Counted from the first letter of the stretch, positions 51,526 through 60,994 are shown. The stretch is 64,000 nucleotides of DNA from Emticicia aquatilis (GCF_014644295.1 NZ_BMKK01000005.1:434001-498000); one strand, 5' to 3'. The notes: generated by a model from the letters alone, not told the origin. Made by a program: numbers and translations.

Positions 51526-53079
51526 ATGAAGAATTTATCCATACTATTTTTTATTACTTTATCGTTTTTAAAATCTTTCGGGCAATCTACAGTTATTACT
51601 CCTGGAAACTCTTCTCCTAATATAGTAACTACGTCTAATAGCAATGGTATCATACCGACGAAAATCACATCCAGTCAAAGGGATGCAATTGTAAATCCAG
51701 AAGAAGGTTTACTAATATATAATACTACTTCGCATTGTTTAGAGATTTTTAGGAATACGGGATGGTTTAATTTATGTACGAACTCTTTCATTTCTAATAA
51801 ATTAAACAAACTATTCGGTGGAAGTAATAATGAATTTTCTACCCTTGGAGATGGGAATGTTGTTATTATAAAAAACACATCTGATGGTGGGTATATTTTA
51901 GCGAGTTCTACTATGTCCTCATCGAATGGGGATGTTACAAACATAAGTCATGGGGGATATGATATTTGGATTGTAAAATTAGATAGTAATGGAAATATAC
52001 AGTGGAATAAGCTGATTGGAGGTAATCAAGATGATATTGTCTATGCTTTGCAACAAACATCTGATAATGGGTACATTATTGCTGGAACTTCATGGTCTTC
52101 TGGAAATGGAGATATTACAAATACAAATCATGGATTATCCGATTTTTTAGTAGTAAAGTTAAATTCATCAGGTGATATAATTTGGAATAAATTATTAGGT
52201 GGCAGTAGTTTGGATGACCTAAGGAATATGCAACAAACTTCCGATGGAGGTTACATTCTTGTTGGTTATTCTCTTTCATCCAATAGTGGCGATGTAACAA
52301 ACACAAATCACGGAATTAAGGATTTTTGGGTTGTAAAACTTAATTCTTTAGGAACGATAATTTGGAATAAATTATTAGGTGGAGACCAAAGTGACCAGCC
52401 TTTTAGTGTTCAACAAACAAGTGATGGTGGTTATATTATTTCAGGAGTGAGTGACACAAATAATAATGGAAGTTTCCCTAATGTCAATAACGGATATTAT
52501 GATTTTTGTGTTATTAAATTAGATAATACAGGAACTACTTCATGGCAAAAATTTTATGGAACAATTAAGTATGATGATGGGTATTCAATACAACAAACAT
52601 CAGATAATGGATATATAATTGTCGGTGTAACCCAATCTGCATCTGCACCAGCTAACACCTTTGGACTCTATAGTGATGCTAAAATAATAAAAATAGATGC
52701 CTTAGGTAATGTTACTTGGGAAAAAGTAATAGCTGGAAGTGGTAATGATTTTGCCGTTTCGGCAAAAATAACAATTGATGGGGGTTATATTTTTGTCGGT
52801 TATTCCGACTCATCTAATAGTGGAGATATTACAGATATAAACCATGGAAGTTACGACTTTTGGGTTGTTAAATTGGACTCGTCGGGTAATACTTTATGGA
52901 ATAAGCTTTTAGGTGGTAGTGGAGATGATAAAGCCTATTCAGTACAGTTAACCTCTGATGGGGGATATATCATTGCAGGAACTTCTACCTCCTCTGCAAG
53001 TGGCCAAGTATTTAATAATAATCACGGTAGTGGAGATATTTGGATAGTTAGAATAGATAGTAACGGTAATATTTACTAA
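51526..53079 (+). CDS. Secreted seven-bladed beta-propeller protein
   Basis: A 517-residue exported protein (signal ending SFGQ). From about residue 115, seven units of about 60 residues each begin TSDGGYIL or TSDNGYII, continue SSNSGDVTNTNHG and DFWVVKLNSxG, and end IWNKLLGG with VQQ. The segment before the first unit (LNKLFGGSNNEF) supplies the missing outer strand, so the ring would be closed velcro-fashion. No T9SS sorting domain is seen at the C-terminus, which stops in the last blade (IVRIDSNGNIY). Ligand unknown. The start is ATG 51526, one codon after a TTG. Confidence 0.82.
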   Translation: MKNLSILFFITLSFLKSFGQSTVITPGNSSPNIVTTSNSNGIIPTKITSSQRDAIVNPEEGLLIYNTTSHCLEIFRNTGWFNLCTNSFISNKLNKLFGGSNNEFSTLGDGNVVIIKNTSDGGYILASSTMSSSNGDVTNISHGGYDIWIVKLDSNGNIQWNKLIGGNQDDIVYALQQTSDNGYIIAGTSWSSGNGDITNTNHGLSDFLVVKLNSSGDIIWNKLLGGSSLDDLRNMQQTSDGGYILVGYSLSSNSGDVTNTNHGIKDFWVVKLNSLGTIIWNKLLGGDQSDQPFSVQQTSDGGYIISGVSDTNNNGSFPNVNNGYYDFCVIKLDNTGTTSWQKFYGTIKYDDGYSIQQTSDNGYIIVGVTQSASAPANTFGLYSDAKIIKIDALGNVTWEKVIAGSGNDFAVSAKITIDGGYIFVGYSDSSNSGDITDINHGSYDFWVVKLDSSGNTLWNKLLGGSGDDKAYSVQLTSDGGYIIAGTSTSSASGQVFNNNHGSGDIWIVRIDSNGNIY

Positions 53080-53081
53080 CT

Positions 53082-53184
53082 CGCTGGTGCAAGTCTCTGA
53101 CTTGTACCAAATTTATCGCAAGTAGTCTCAGACTGCAATTCCTCCAAAGGTACAAGTGGTGCTTCACTTAACACTTACACCAGC
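53082..53184. repeat. 103-bp palindromic MITE-like element
   Basis: Ends GCTGGTGCAAGT and ACTTACACCAGC are inverted repeats with one mismatch. An internal palindrome CAGTCTGAGACTA-like region (GTAGTCTCAGACTGC) lies in the middle. The left 41 bp are identical to 49665-49705, and the whole resembles 57999-58100. It fills most of the 183-bp gap before the next gene. Confidence 0.85.
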
Positions 53185-53262
53185 TAAAAATCCATTCCAT
53201 GACAAACGTCATGTTTCGGTTAGAAGATTTTACGTTGCTTTGTCAAATTTTCTTACTAAGCA

Positions 53263-55080
53263 ATGATACAAACACCTGCACATACCTTCCATATTCCCGT
53301 AATGGGCTTGGGTTTCACGATTGATACGCCACTAAAAGTAGCACGTTTTGGCATTTCTTCGGTAATTTCGATTATCGAACACGAACTCATTGAAAAAATG
53401 CGAGAATTTCACTGCCGAGAAAACGGTGAAGTTTATGAGCCAATCACCGAAAAAGTGGAAGATTACAGAGCCAAAAGAATTACTGAATACCTGAATCTTT
53501 TGGACAAATTAATAAATAAGCAAGTAGAAAAACTACGCTTAAAACCTTTCGTAGAAGGCTCAGAAATTACAAAATATTTTGAGTTACTACCAGAAACTTC
53601 GCCAATTAAGCAGATGTATATCGGAATGCTACAACTGGAAGATAGTTCGGTAAAAAAACAAGTACAAGATGAACTTCGCAATGCGATTGTGGCAGGTTCG
53701 ATTGATGTAAACGTGATGTCGAAAGTTGATAGAACGCATTATGATGAAAACGGTGAAATGTTACCGAAAGAGTTTTCTGATGCTCTTTCATCGTTTCGTG
53801 GTTATGCACAAAGCAATTTAACTTCGAGTATTGTCTTTTCTGCTGGCTATAACCCACGTTTGTATGGTTATATAGATGCTTTCAACGACTTTTTTCCTAA
53901 TGAAAAAGGTTTCTTGAAAAAGAAAATCATCTTGAAGGTAAGCGATTATCGTTCGGCTCTTACGCAAGGAAAAATCTTAGCAAAAAAAGGTTTGTGGGTG
54001 TCGGAATTCAGAATTGAGTCGGGACTAAATTGCGGTGGACACGCTTTTGCTACTGATGGACTTTTGCTTGGCCCAATCATGGAAGAATTCAAGCAAAATC
54101 GTGCAACTTTACAAAAAGAAGTATTTGATATTTGTAATCAAGCATTGCTTGGTAGAGAAATGTCACCGTTTCCATCAATTCCAGCCATGAAAATTACGGT
54201 ACAAGGTGGCATCGGAACGGCCAACGAAGATAATTTCTTGCTCGAATATTATGATGCCGACGGCACTGGTTGGGCGAGCCCGTTTTTATTAGTTCCAGAA
54301 GCTACCAATGTCGATGATGCTACGCTCAATAAAATGGCAAATGCACAAAAAGATGATTATTTTTTGAGTAATGCCTCTCCTTTGGGCGTTCCATTCAACA
54401 ATTTCAAACATACAAGTGGCGAAGAACAACGCTTGATTCGTATCAATAAAAATCGTGCGGGAAGTCCGTGCTATAAAAAGTTTCTTTCTACCAATACAGA
54501 ATTTACAAAAGAGCCTATTTGTGAATCTTCTCGTGAATACATTCACGCAAAAATAAAGCAAATTGAAGCAAGCGAAATGACCGCTGAGCAAAAGGCAGAA
54601 AAAATCAATTTTCTTAATCAAAGAGATTGTTTGTGCGAAGGTTTGGGTGTTTCGGCATTGTTGAAACACGACATAAATCCTGCTCATAAACTTACCGCCG
54701 TAACGGTTTGCCCAGGGCCTAATTTGGCTTACTTTTCGGGAGTTTTTTCGTTGAAACAAATGGTTGACCACATTTATGGCCGAACCAATATTCTGAACTC
54801 ATTGAAACGTCCGAATATGTTTGTGAATGAATTGGCTTTGTATGTAGATTACTACAAAAATCAACTCAATAAGCAAGTTGAAAATCTCTCAACTGCACAA
54901 GTTCGGACACTTAAAGCTTTTCATACTAACTTATTATCAGGAATTGACTACTACAAGTCATTGGTTTCATCTTTTAAAAACGAAACTGAGCGATACATTG
55001 AAGAAATGAAGGAAGAACTTGCCAACTTAGAACAAGCTGTTAGCAATTTACAGTTACCGTTTGAGGTTGCGGTGAAGTAA
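53263..55080 (+). CDS. Conserved hypothetical protein, possible FMN-type TIM barrel
   Basis: A 605-residue cytosolic protein; I do not recognise a named family. The N-terminus VMGLGFTIDTPLKVARFGIS resembles the opening of nitronate monooxygenase/FabK-like barrels. Later GLNCGGHAFATDGLLLGPIM (near 259-278) and VQGGIGTANEDNFLLEYYDA (near 309-328), followed by GWASPFLLV, sit where those enzymes have the GxxAGGH and phosphate-binding GGIG loops. The last 100 residues are a coiled coil. Six or more Cys residues occur late (CLCEGLG, VCPGPNL, PICESS). Remote homology is inference. It is probably an enzyme acting alone: no operon partner is visible. Confidence 0.55.
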   Translation: MIQTPAHTFHIPVMGLGFTIDTPLKVARFGISSVISIIEHELIEKMREFHCRENGEVYEPITEKVEDYRAKRITEYLNLLDKLINKQVEKLRLKPFVEGSEITKYFELLPETSPIKQMYIGMLQLEDSSVKKQVQDELRNAIVAGSIDVNVMSKVDRTHYDENGEMLPKEFSDALSSFRGYAQSNLTSSIVFSAGYNPRLYGYIDAFNDFFPNEKGFLKKKIILKVSDYRSALTQGKILAKKGLWVSEFRIESGLNCGGHAFATDGLLLGPIMEEFKQNRATLQKEVFDICNQALLGREMSPFPSIPAMKITVQGGIGTANEDNFLLEYYDADGTGWASPFLLVPEATNVDDATLNKMANAQKDDYFLSNASPLGVPFNNFKHTSGEEQRLIRINKNRAGSPCYKKFLSTNTEFTKEPICESSREYIHAKIKQIEASEMTAEQKAEKINFLNQRDCLCEGLGVSALLKHDINPAHKLTAVTVCPGPNLAYFSGVFSLKQMVDHIYGRTNILNSLKRPNMFVNELALYVDYYKNQLNKQVENLSTAQVRTLKAFHTNLLSGIDYYKSLVSSFKNETERYIEEMKEELANLEQAVSNLQLPFEVAVK

Positions 55081-55114
55081 ATTTCTTGGTTCAACTTTGA
55101 TTTATACTGAGATG

Positions 55115-55147
55115 AACGCTGGCAAGGTTTTGAACCTTGCCAGCGTT
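55115..55147. terminator. Strong hairpin between convergent genes
   Basis: AACGCTGGCAAGGTT (55115-55129) and its perfect complement (55133-55147) with a 3-base loop. There is no T run, so it may be a dispersed palindrome that also acts as a barrier. Confidence 0.65.
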
Positions 55148-55162
55148 AGTCCAAATTATGAA

Positions 55163-56995
55163 TTATTTATATTTTCCCTCAAAATCAACTTCTTTCTCCA
55201 TTAAACCTGCCAATCGAACAGCTATTTCGCTGCGAGAAATGGGCAAATTTTGCTTATCCGAACTAATATTTTTTTCTGAAATACTCTGAGCTAATGGGCT
55301 TTTGATTGAAGCCAAGAATTGCTTAAACTGACTCAAAATCCCTTCAAATTCAGCAAAATTCATCCTTTTTTGCTCAGAAATACCTTTATAAGTGAATTTT
55401 GGCTCAAAATCTTTCAAGCCTTTTAAAAATTCATTGGTCGAAATTGTAGAATCGGGGTAGAACCAAGTTCGATTTGACCAGTTGACGGATTGACCAACTC
55501 CTTTCAAAATTCCAGTTGCTCCTACTCGTTGGATTGCCTCCCAATTTGGGTGTGTTGGCGGCACATCGAAATAAGGCATTAGATACACTTTTGAGTGCAA
55601 TAATGTTTGCTGAATTGCTCGTACCGAAGCTTTTTCTGGAGAAATTTTATTCAACACACTGTAAGCTGCCAAAGCACCAGCCGCTTGTCCGATTTGCATC
55701 ACAGCGGGCTGCAAACGAGACGCTCCATTGACCAAATTACTTACCGATATTGATTTTTCAGCTACGATAAAATTAGTTTTTTGCTTCGGAATAAGGCTTC
55801 CCAAAGGAATATTAAACGAAGGTACTGGCACAAAATGCAAGTCGGGAGCGGCAGGGTTTTTATCGTGATGATGGTCAATGGCGTAATCACCCACAGCAAT
55901 ACCAGTTCGATAAAGTGGCTGAGGCTGAACAAAAGGTTTCTCGATGTGATTGGTATTCATTCTGACCAAACCATCAATTCGGCGACTCTCTCGGTGATAC
56001 GGAATCAAAGGCAATTTATCGGCAGTTGGATATTCATCATCGGCCAAACCAAAGTTTTTAAAACCCAATTCGGTTTGCAGAAAATACACAAAACGAAGCG
56101 TAACAGCTTTGGCCTCCTTGATGGCTTCTTGCCTTTCATTTTCCGACATTTCGACCATATTTGCGTAATAATCATTGCCATTGATTGGCCAATTGATTAA
56201 AACTTTACCATTCGGAAGTTTAGCGTAAGTCATCAAATTTGCACACGGATTCTGCCTTTTAGCATTCGGATTATCACAAAATTCTTTGCAAGCACAATTA
56301 AACTCCAAAGCCGAATAATTGGCTGGTTTGGGCAGAGTTTTATCAGCATTTGCTCCGTAATCTTTCAAAATTGCGGCATAAGTAAGGTCTTGTATGATTT
56401 TATTGGCTTTTTCGGGAGCAATTGGTTCATTATAAGTCGATTGGGCATCCATTCCTAAATCGTATTTGATGCCCACTTTGGCCGCAACATCGCCCAGTTC
56501 AGTAGCATCTATCAGAATCTTCGTTTGGATTGTTTTCCCATCTGAAAATTTTACTTGCCAACCATTTGTAACTTGTTTAATATCAGTTAGTTTGACACCA
56601 AAAATTAATGTAAGATTCTTTTCAGTATCGCACATTTTTCGTAGAACTTTTTGCCCGACAGATGGTTCGAAAAGTGTATTACTCACCCAGCCCGTAGAAA
56701 CTTTATCCGCTCCGCCGTAGTAATTTCTTATCTGCTCTCGAAATTCGCCCCACAAACCCGATGGCATACTATGATTGCCATCAATGGCCGAAACTCCTGC
56801 CGAAGTGAGCATTCCTCCCAGCCACGGAGTTTCTTCTACAATCATGGTTTTTACGCCCATGCGTGCCGACTGTATGCCCGCCATTGTGCCAGAGGTGCTT
56901 CCTCCGATTATCAAAACATCGGTTTGCTGGCCTTTTTGAGCGTTTACTTGTGAGAAAATACCGATATAAAAAACGAAAAGTAGAACTTTTTTCAT
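55163..56995 (-). CDS. Exported FAD-dependent oxidoreductase
   Basis: A 610-residue protein with a signal peptide ending QVNAQ, about residue 19. The FAD dinucleotide motif VLIIGGSTSGTMAGIQSARM follows at about 27-46, with GGMLTSAGVSAIDGNHSMPS, the FAD_oxidored family hallmark. Later GRxxDG-like and the second FAD contact GNAAQVGQAAG-like loop is MQIGQAAGALAAY. Members occur next to polysaccharide and xanthan lyase genes and probably oxidise sugars in the periplasm. The TolB-like gene ends 27 bp upstream of its start, so the two are likely co-transcribed. Confidence 0.88.
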   Translation of the reverse strand: MKKVLLFVFYIGIFSQVNAQKGQQTDVLIIGGSTSGTMAGIQSARMGVKTMIVEETPWLGGMLTSAGVSAIDGNHSMPSGLWGEFREQIRNYYGGADKVSTGWVSNTLFEPSVGQKVLRKMCDTEKNLTLIFGVKLTDIKQVTNGWQVKFSDGKTIQTKILIDATELGDVAAKVGIKYDLGMDAQSTYNEPIAPEKANKIIQDLTYAAILKDYGANADKTLPKPANYSALEFNCACKEFCDNPNAKRQNPCANLMTYAKLPNGKVLINWPINGNDYYANMVEMSENERQEAIKEAKAVTLRFVYFLQTELGFKNFGLADDEYPTADKLPLIPYHRESRRIDGLVRMNTNHIEKPFVQPQPLYRTGIAVGDYAIDHHHDKNPAAPDLHFVPVPSFNIPLGSLIPKQKTNFIVAEKSISVSNLVNGASRLQPAVMQIGQAAGALAAYSVLNKISPEKASVRAIQQTLLHSKVYLMPYFDVPPTHPNWEAIQRVGATGILKGVGQSVNWSNRTWFYPDSTISTNEFLKGLKDFEPKFTYKGISEQKRMNFAEFEGILSQFKQFLASIKSPLAQSISEKNISSDKQNLPISRSEIAVRLAGLMEKEVDFEGKYK

Positions 56996-57021
56996 AATAA
57001 AAACTAAGTTGCTGGACTGCT

Positions 57022-57882
57022 TTATTCTTCAATAACAATGGCAATTTTATTGCCTTTTATGGCCATCCGACTAATTTTTCGCTTCGGAAGCATATCGGGT
57101 AAAGTAACAGCTTTCCATTCTTTAGTTATTAAATTGTAACTAAAAATATCAGTATTGCGGCTTTCAAAAATGATATTTTCTGATAACCAAGCATTGTAAT
57201 GCTCAGAGTCAATATGACTTTCTCCTATATCAGTAATGGTATTTTTTTGAGGATTGAATGAGCGAATTAGCCATTTTCTATCAATTTGCTGCACGAAACT
57301 AAAGTTCTTTTGTTTGGGAATGAGGTGCAATGAACGCCCAATATTTTGAGCAACGACAATATCTTTTTTTGTAATAAGATTTTGATAATGAAGCGTTTGT
57401 GGCTCTCCCAAAACGAAAGTAATAAGTTCATTTGGATTTAACCATGCCTGATAACCAATCTTACCAGTTTTCTGTGACTCAAAAATCATCTGAGTTTCAG
57501 TCGGATTTTTGATATTGTATTTTACCAAGTCTTGGTCGCCATTTGATTTTCGCTGAACAATGCACGACAAGTATTTTTTATCGGGCGTAACGGTTGGAGA
57601 ATATTCTGAATCAATGGTATTGGTTATTTGTAACCCAACGCCAGTTTTGAGATTATACGACCAAATATCAGTCTGGCCATCTTGCATGGCCGTGTAGTAA
57701 AGCAATGGTTGATTAGGATGAAAAAACGGTTGATTATCGTAGCCTCGGCGATTGGTAATATTTTTAGGGTTAGAAAGCGTAATATTTCCACCTGATTCTG
57801 AAATATCTAATAGAAAAATTTCGGTTCCGTTTTGGGCAAAAAGTAAATTGGATACGAATAGTAGGGCGAGTAGTTTCTTCAT
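57022..57882 (-). CDS. Exported TolB/PD40-like propeller protein
   Basis: A 286-residue protein with signal peptide ending LLFAQ. PD40/TolB-like blades are visible (NQPFFHPNQPLLYYTAMQDG, QTDIWSYNL, SEYSPTVTPDKKYLSCIVQR, KIGYQAWLNPNELI). Such small propellers bind other proteins or sugars; none is proven. It precedes the FAD oxidoreductase on the same strand. Confidence 0.82.
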   Translation of the reverse strand: MKKLLALLFVSNLLFAQNGTEIFLLDISESGGNITLSNPKNITNRRGYDNQPFFHPNQPLLYYTAMQDGQTDIWSYNLKTGVGLQITNTIDSEYSPTVTPDKKYLSCIVQRKSNGDQDLVKYNIKNPTETQMIFESQKTGKIGYQAWLNPNELITFVLGEPQTLHYQNLITKKDIVVAQNIGRSLHLIPKQKNFSFVQQIDRKWLIRSFNPQKNTITDIGESHIDSEHYNAWLSENIIFESRNTDIFSYNLITKEWKAVTLPDMLPKRKISRMAIKGNKIAIVIEE

Positions 57883-57949
57883 AGGTGTAGTTTTGTTTGT
57901 TAGCGAAAATACCGAGAATTAGGCTAAAAAACAAATTTTGCTACTGCAT

Positions 57950-57969
57950 CCGTTGGTTAAAACCAACGG
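57950..57969. repeat. CCGTTGGTTAAAACCAACGG palindrome
   Basis: A perfect 9-bp stem with a 2-base centre in the gap 57883-58106. Confidence 0.7.
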
Positions 57970-57998
57970 CAATGAAATTAGCTTTCTCTACTACTGTT

Positions 57999-58100
57999 GC
58001 TAGTCTTCACTGACTTGTACCATAATCATCGCTGGCAGTCTCAGACTGCATTTTATTATTAGGTACAAGTGACGACGCTTTGCTTAACACTTGTACCAGC
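57999..58100. repeat. Third copy of the palindromic MITE-like element
   Basis: The ends GCTAGTCTTCACTGAC and TAACACTTGTACCAGC, the central palindrome GCAGTCTCAGACTGC and the GTACAAGTGACGACGCTTTG segment correspond to the 53082-53184 copy. Confidence 0.8.
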
Positions 58101-58106
58101 ATTCCT

Positions 58107-60200
58107 TTATCCTTTCATAAATCGAATCAGCAAAGTTTCAATAAATAAAAAGGCTAAAGCGAGCATTACGCAGTATTTCCAGAGTGGCGTGCCTACATTA
58201 CTCTCTTGGAAGGTTTTTACGAAATCTCCATCGAGTAGGTTATCGAAAATTGTGATATTTTTTTGTCCCGCAAAGAATGTTCTTAGTTCTTCGGGCGAGT
58301 AAAAATCCATTTTTGATTCTTCGTTGTCGTGGTTGAGGGCTATAAGTTTTTCAGTTTTTCCATCTAATTGCAACTCATAATATCCTGATTCAAGTACCTG
58401 ATTATCTGATAGTTGTGAAGACTTTGGCAATTCTAAAGTAAGTGTATTACCTACGGTTCGTTGCACTGGAATTATCTCAATTTTATTATTTACAGTCGAA
58501 ACATTTTTGAGTTTATAAGTAGCATTTTTCTTGACATTTGGCAAATCTAAATTGATGCTTCCTTCACTGAAATTATAGGCTGCACGCTCTTGTTTCGTAC
58601 TCATTGAGGCAATTTTAAACATCGTTGGCACAAAGAATGCGTGTTCAGCGAAGTTTCCGTAAGGCTTATCAAGTGGCGATGCACACACGTACACTCGCCC
58701 CTGTGAAGCCTGCGTAGATGTAATGAAATTTTGCATATTCTTGAAAGTCAGAATTTTTTCTCCTACGCCACTCCACGTCCATGCGGGTTGCATTGTTGGT
58801 GTGTTTACTACACCTTGCGAAGTTGTGCGTTCAAACACATCAATATAAAACGGATTTTGTCGGTTAGGCTCAGCAATCGCTTGCTGACTTTGTGCCAAAA
58901 CTGGTTGATTGTTAAGGTTGATTCCTTGAATACCAAATCCGCCCAAAAATTGGCTGTATGACGTAACATCTGGTCTTGCCGAAGGGAAAATCAAGAGATT
59001 TCCACCATTTCTCACAAATTCTTCGAGACTCGCACGGAACGTTCCTGCTACGGTTTCTACCCCTTCCAAAACTATCAAATTGGCATTTTTGAATTGACCT
59101 ACATCGACATTTGTAGCACTGTATGCTCGATAATTGAAAAGACTATCGTTATCAAAAACTTTTCCGATATAATCTACCGCACTGCGTTCTTGGTAAAGAT
59201 GCAAAACTTGGATTGTTGGCGAAGCATTTAGCACAAAATAATAATCGTTGTCGAAAGTAATTGGCTGGTCATCAAACGAGACTTTCCCACGATGAAAACC
59301 TTTGTCTTTTACCGTAAAGTTGAAAGTTGCCGTTGCCGAACCATTCGGAGCGATATCCACCGAAGCCGTTGAGGCTTGGGCGTTGTCAATAAATAGTTTT
59401 ACAGGTAGTTTTTCAACTTCTTCACTGCCCGAATTGAACACTTTTACGTAAAGAATATTATTCTGCATTTCACGAATGAATGGCGAAGCCAACCAAACCG
59501 AATCTGTGAAAACATTCTGGTTTTTCTTGCCTTGAACTGGCACTAAAAATAATTTATTGAGCGTATCGGTCTTGATTTTACGTAAATCGCCCGATGTACT
59601 TTTCTGAAAATCAGAAAACCAAAAGAATTGGTTATTGGCACTCGGATTATGTTTTTGAGCAAGATTATTCTGACGTTTATAAATACTTTCAAATGTACGT
59701 GGATTCGACGAAAAACCTACTGAAGTAAGACGGTCTTTTACTTTTGTAGCATTGGTTACGGCTTGGTCTTCTCCCGAAAAATCGTTTGTAATTAATTGAA
59801 TATTAGGCGATTGACGAAACAGTGTAAGCAATTCATCAATTTTTGTAACGGCTAAATCAAGGTAACGTTTGTTTTCGGTGGTATTTTGCATACTCAAAGA
59901 ATTATCAAGATAAAGGCTATTTACACCCAAACCCGAACTACGATTTGTTGAGGCATTTTTGGCGGGTAAAAAAGGTTGTGCAAATGCCAAAACCAAAAAC
60001 AAAAGGAACAAAAGTCGTGAGGCCAAAATAAGCCATTGCTTGATACGACGAAACGAAGACGTTTGTGTTTCGACGGCCTTCAAGAATGCCACATTGGTAA
60101 AGAATACTCGCTTGGTTCGACGAAAATTGAATAAATGAATAATCAAAGGCACCGAAAGTGCCGCTAAACCCCAAAGAAAAGTCGGAAAAAGAAATTGCAT
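58107..60200 (-). CDS. BatA-domain membrane protein
   Basis: A 697-residue protein. The N-terminus MQFLFPTFLWGLAALSVPLI, IIHLFNFRRTKRVFFTNVAF is the BatA double-transmembrane domain, with a second helix at LILASRLLFLLFLVLAFAQP. A vWA-like segment follows (SLYLDNSLSMQNTTENKRYL) with a partial MIDAS pattern D-x-S-x-S. A C-terminal helix (YCVMLALAFLFIETLLIRF) anchors the end. Such proteins accompany MoxR/Bat systems in the envelope, but no MoxR is adjacent here. The ATG at 60200 is used; upstream is the CCCCTAAAGGGG repeat. Confidence 0.88.
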   Translation of the reverse strand: MQFLFPTFLWGLAALSVPLIIHLFNFRRTKRVFFTNVAFLKAVETQTSSFRRIKQWLILASRLLFLLFLVLAFAQPFLPAKNASTNRSSGLGVNSLYLDNSLSMQNTTENKRYLDLAVTKIDELLTLFRQSPNIQLITNDFSGEDQAVTNATKVKDRLTSVGFSSNPRTFESIYKRQNNLAQKHNPSANNQFFWFSDFQKSTSGDLRKIKTDTLNKLFLVPVQGKKNQNVFTDSVWLASPFIREMQNNILYVKVFNSGSEEVEKLPVKLFIDNAQASTASVDIAPNGSATATFNFTVKDKGFHRGKVSFDDQPITFDNDYYFVLNASPTIQVLHLYQERSAVDYIGKVFDNDSLFNYRAYSATNVDVGQFKNANLIVLEGVETVAGTFRASLEEFVRNGGNLLIFPSARPDVTSYSQFLGGFGIQGINLNNQPVLAQSQQAIAEPNRQNPFYIDVFERTTSQGVVNTPTMQPAWTWSGVGEKILTFKNMQNFITSTQASQGRVYVCASPLDKPYGNFAEHAFFVPTMFKIASMSTKQERAAYNFSEGSINLDLPNVKKNATYKLKNVSTVNNKIEIIPVQRTVGNTLTLELPKSSQLSDNQVLESGYYELQLDGKTEKLIALNHDNEESKMDFYSPEELRTFFAGQKNITIFDNLLDGDFVKTFQESNVGTPLWKYCVMLALAFLFIETLLIRFMKG

Positions 60201-60203
60201 ATA

Positions 60204-60223
60204 CCCCAAACCCCTAAAGGGGC
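60204..60223. repeat. CCCCTAAAGGGG-core repeat, third copy
   Basis: CCCCAAACCCCTAAAGGGGC is the same family as the pair at 1126-1258. The gap 60224-60569 further holds only the regulatory module at 60373-60438 and a 130-base leader; a 66-codon reading through it is not convincing. Confidence 0.75.
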
Positions 60224-60372
60224 TTAATTTTTTAGTTTATTATCCTAACGTAAAAGTCTGAAAATACTTTCAATAAATTGTTATACTTTCTTCACTCTTT
60301 TGAGCGAAGCAGGCCTGCTTCCCACAAAAAATGCCAATTATTATGCCAAAGCAAATCACATGGATTGAATAA

Positions 60373-60438
60373 TTGGTCACAAAGCTGGAGGAGTTCGTCC
60401 CATCTGTTTTCTGCTCTGTTTTCGATGCTCTATTTTTG
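60373..60438 (+). promoter_or_regulatory. LytTR-like double site plus promoter, copy 1
   Basis: Half-sites TTGGTCACA (60373-60381) and TTCGTCCCA (60394-60402) start exactly 21 bp apart. Four bases later comes TTTTC (60407-60411), then a 19-bp spacer and TATTTTTG (60431-60438), and the shared GAATCAACAAA at the probable transcription start. The same order and spacing recur at 61910 and 62534. Likely target: the membrane protein gene at 60570. Confidence 0.7.
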
Positions 60439-60569
60439 AATCAACAAATCAAAAACCTCCACACAACTTTTTGCCGTACAAAATTATTAGATAGCTATTA
60501 CTTTTTATATTTAAAACTCGTATTTGACCACCAAATTCGAAACTCAAAACATTATAAAACTGTGAAACA

Positions 60570-60860
60570 ATGACAATCAAGAATCTAAAACTTTATCAGA
60601 CAATTTCGGGGGTATTAATGCTGGTATTCTTTGGTTGCTACCTTTATCTGCAATTTGTGCTTCACTATGAAGGTATTTATTACAGCTTATGCAAAGGTAT
60701 CTACGAATTATTGCTTGCTCTTACTTTTCATTTTAGTTTATCTTATATAAAACTTACAAAACCCCAAAACTATAAAGAATCGCTTCATAAAATGGTTGTT
60801 CTACTTTGGAGTATAATGGGCGGAATCCACATCATCGAATTTATTGCTAAACTGTTTTAA
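60570..60860 (+). CDS. Small membrane protein under the shared promoter module
   Basis: A 96-residue protein with three hydrophobic helices (ISGVLMLVFFGCYLYLQFVL at 12-31, a middle one near 44-60 and VVLLWSIMGGIHIIEFIAKL near 75-94). No family recognised. It has a long leader from the module at 60373-60438 and is followed by a terminator, so it is a single-gene unit. Confidence 0.7.
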   Translation: MTIKNLKLYQTISGVLMLVFFGCYLYLQFVLHYEGIYYSLCKGIYELLLALTFHFSLSYIKLTKPQNYKESLHKMVVLLWSIMGGIHIIEFIAKLF

Positions 60861-60903
60861 TGAAAATGTTAAGATTTTCTAAATCTACCTAACTTACAAA
60901 TTT

Positions 60904-60927
60904 CCCTTACCCTGCGTAAGGGTTTTT
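60904..60927 (+). terminator. Rho-independent terminator
   Basis: CCCTTAC (60904-60910) and GTAAGGG (60916-60922), followed by five T. Confidence 0.85.
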
Positions 60928-60955
60928 GTTTTGTAAATGTTCTATGGTAAATTTG
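60925..60955 (+). promoter_or_regulatory. Canonical Bacteroidota promoter for the gene at 60995
   Basis: TTTG (60925-60928), a 19-bp spacer and TAAATTTG (60948-60955), an exact consensus. The -33 element lies in the T run of the previous terminator, so the two units are back to back. It lacks the TTCRTCACA half-sites. Confidence 0.75.
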
Positions 60956-60994
60956 AGGCGAATCACACAAAACTCACAAATTCTATTATTATTT

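Noticed and set aside
60373-60573. 66-codon plus-strand reading before the small membrane gene
   Set aside because: It starts inside the regulatory half-site, overlaps the promoter, has no recognisable pattern, and ends within the start of the real gene.
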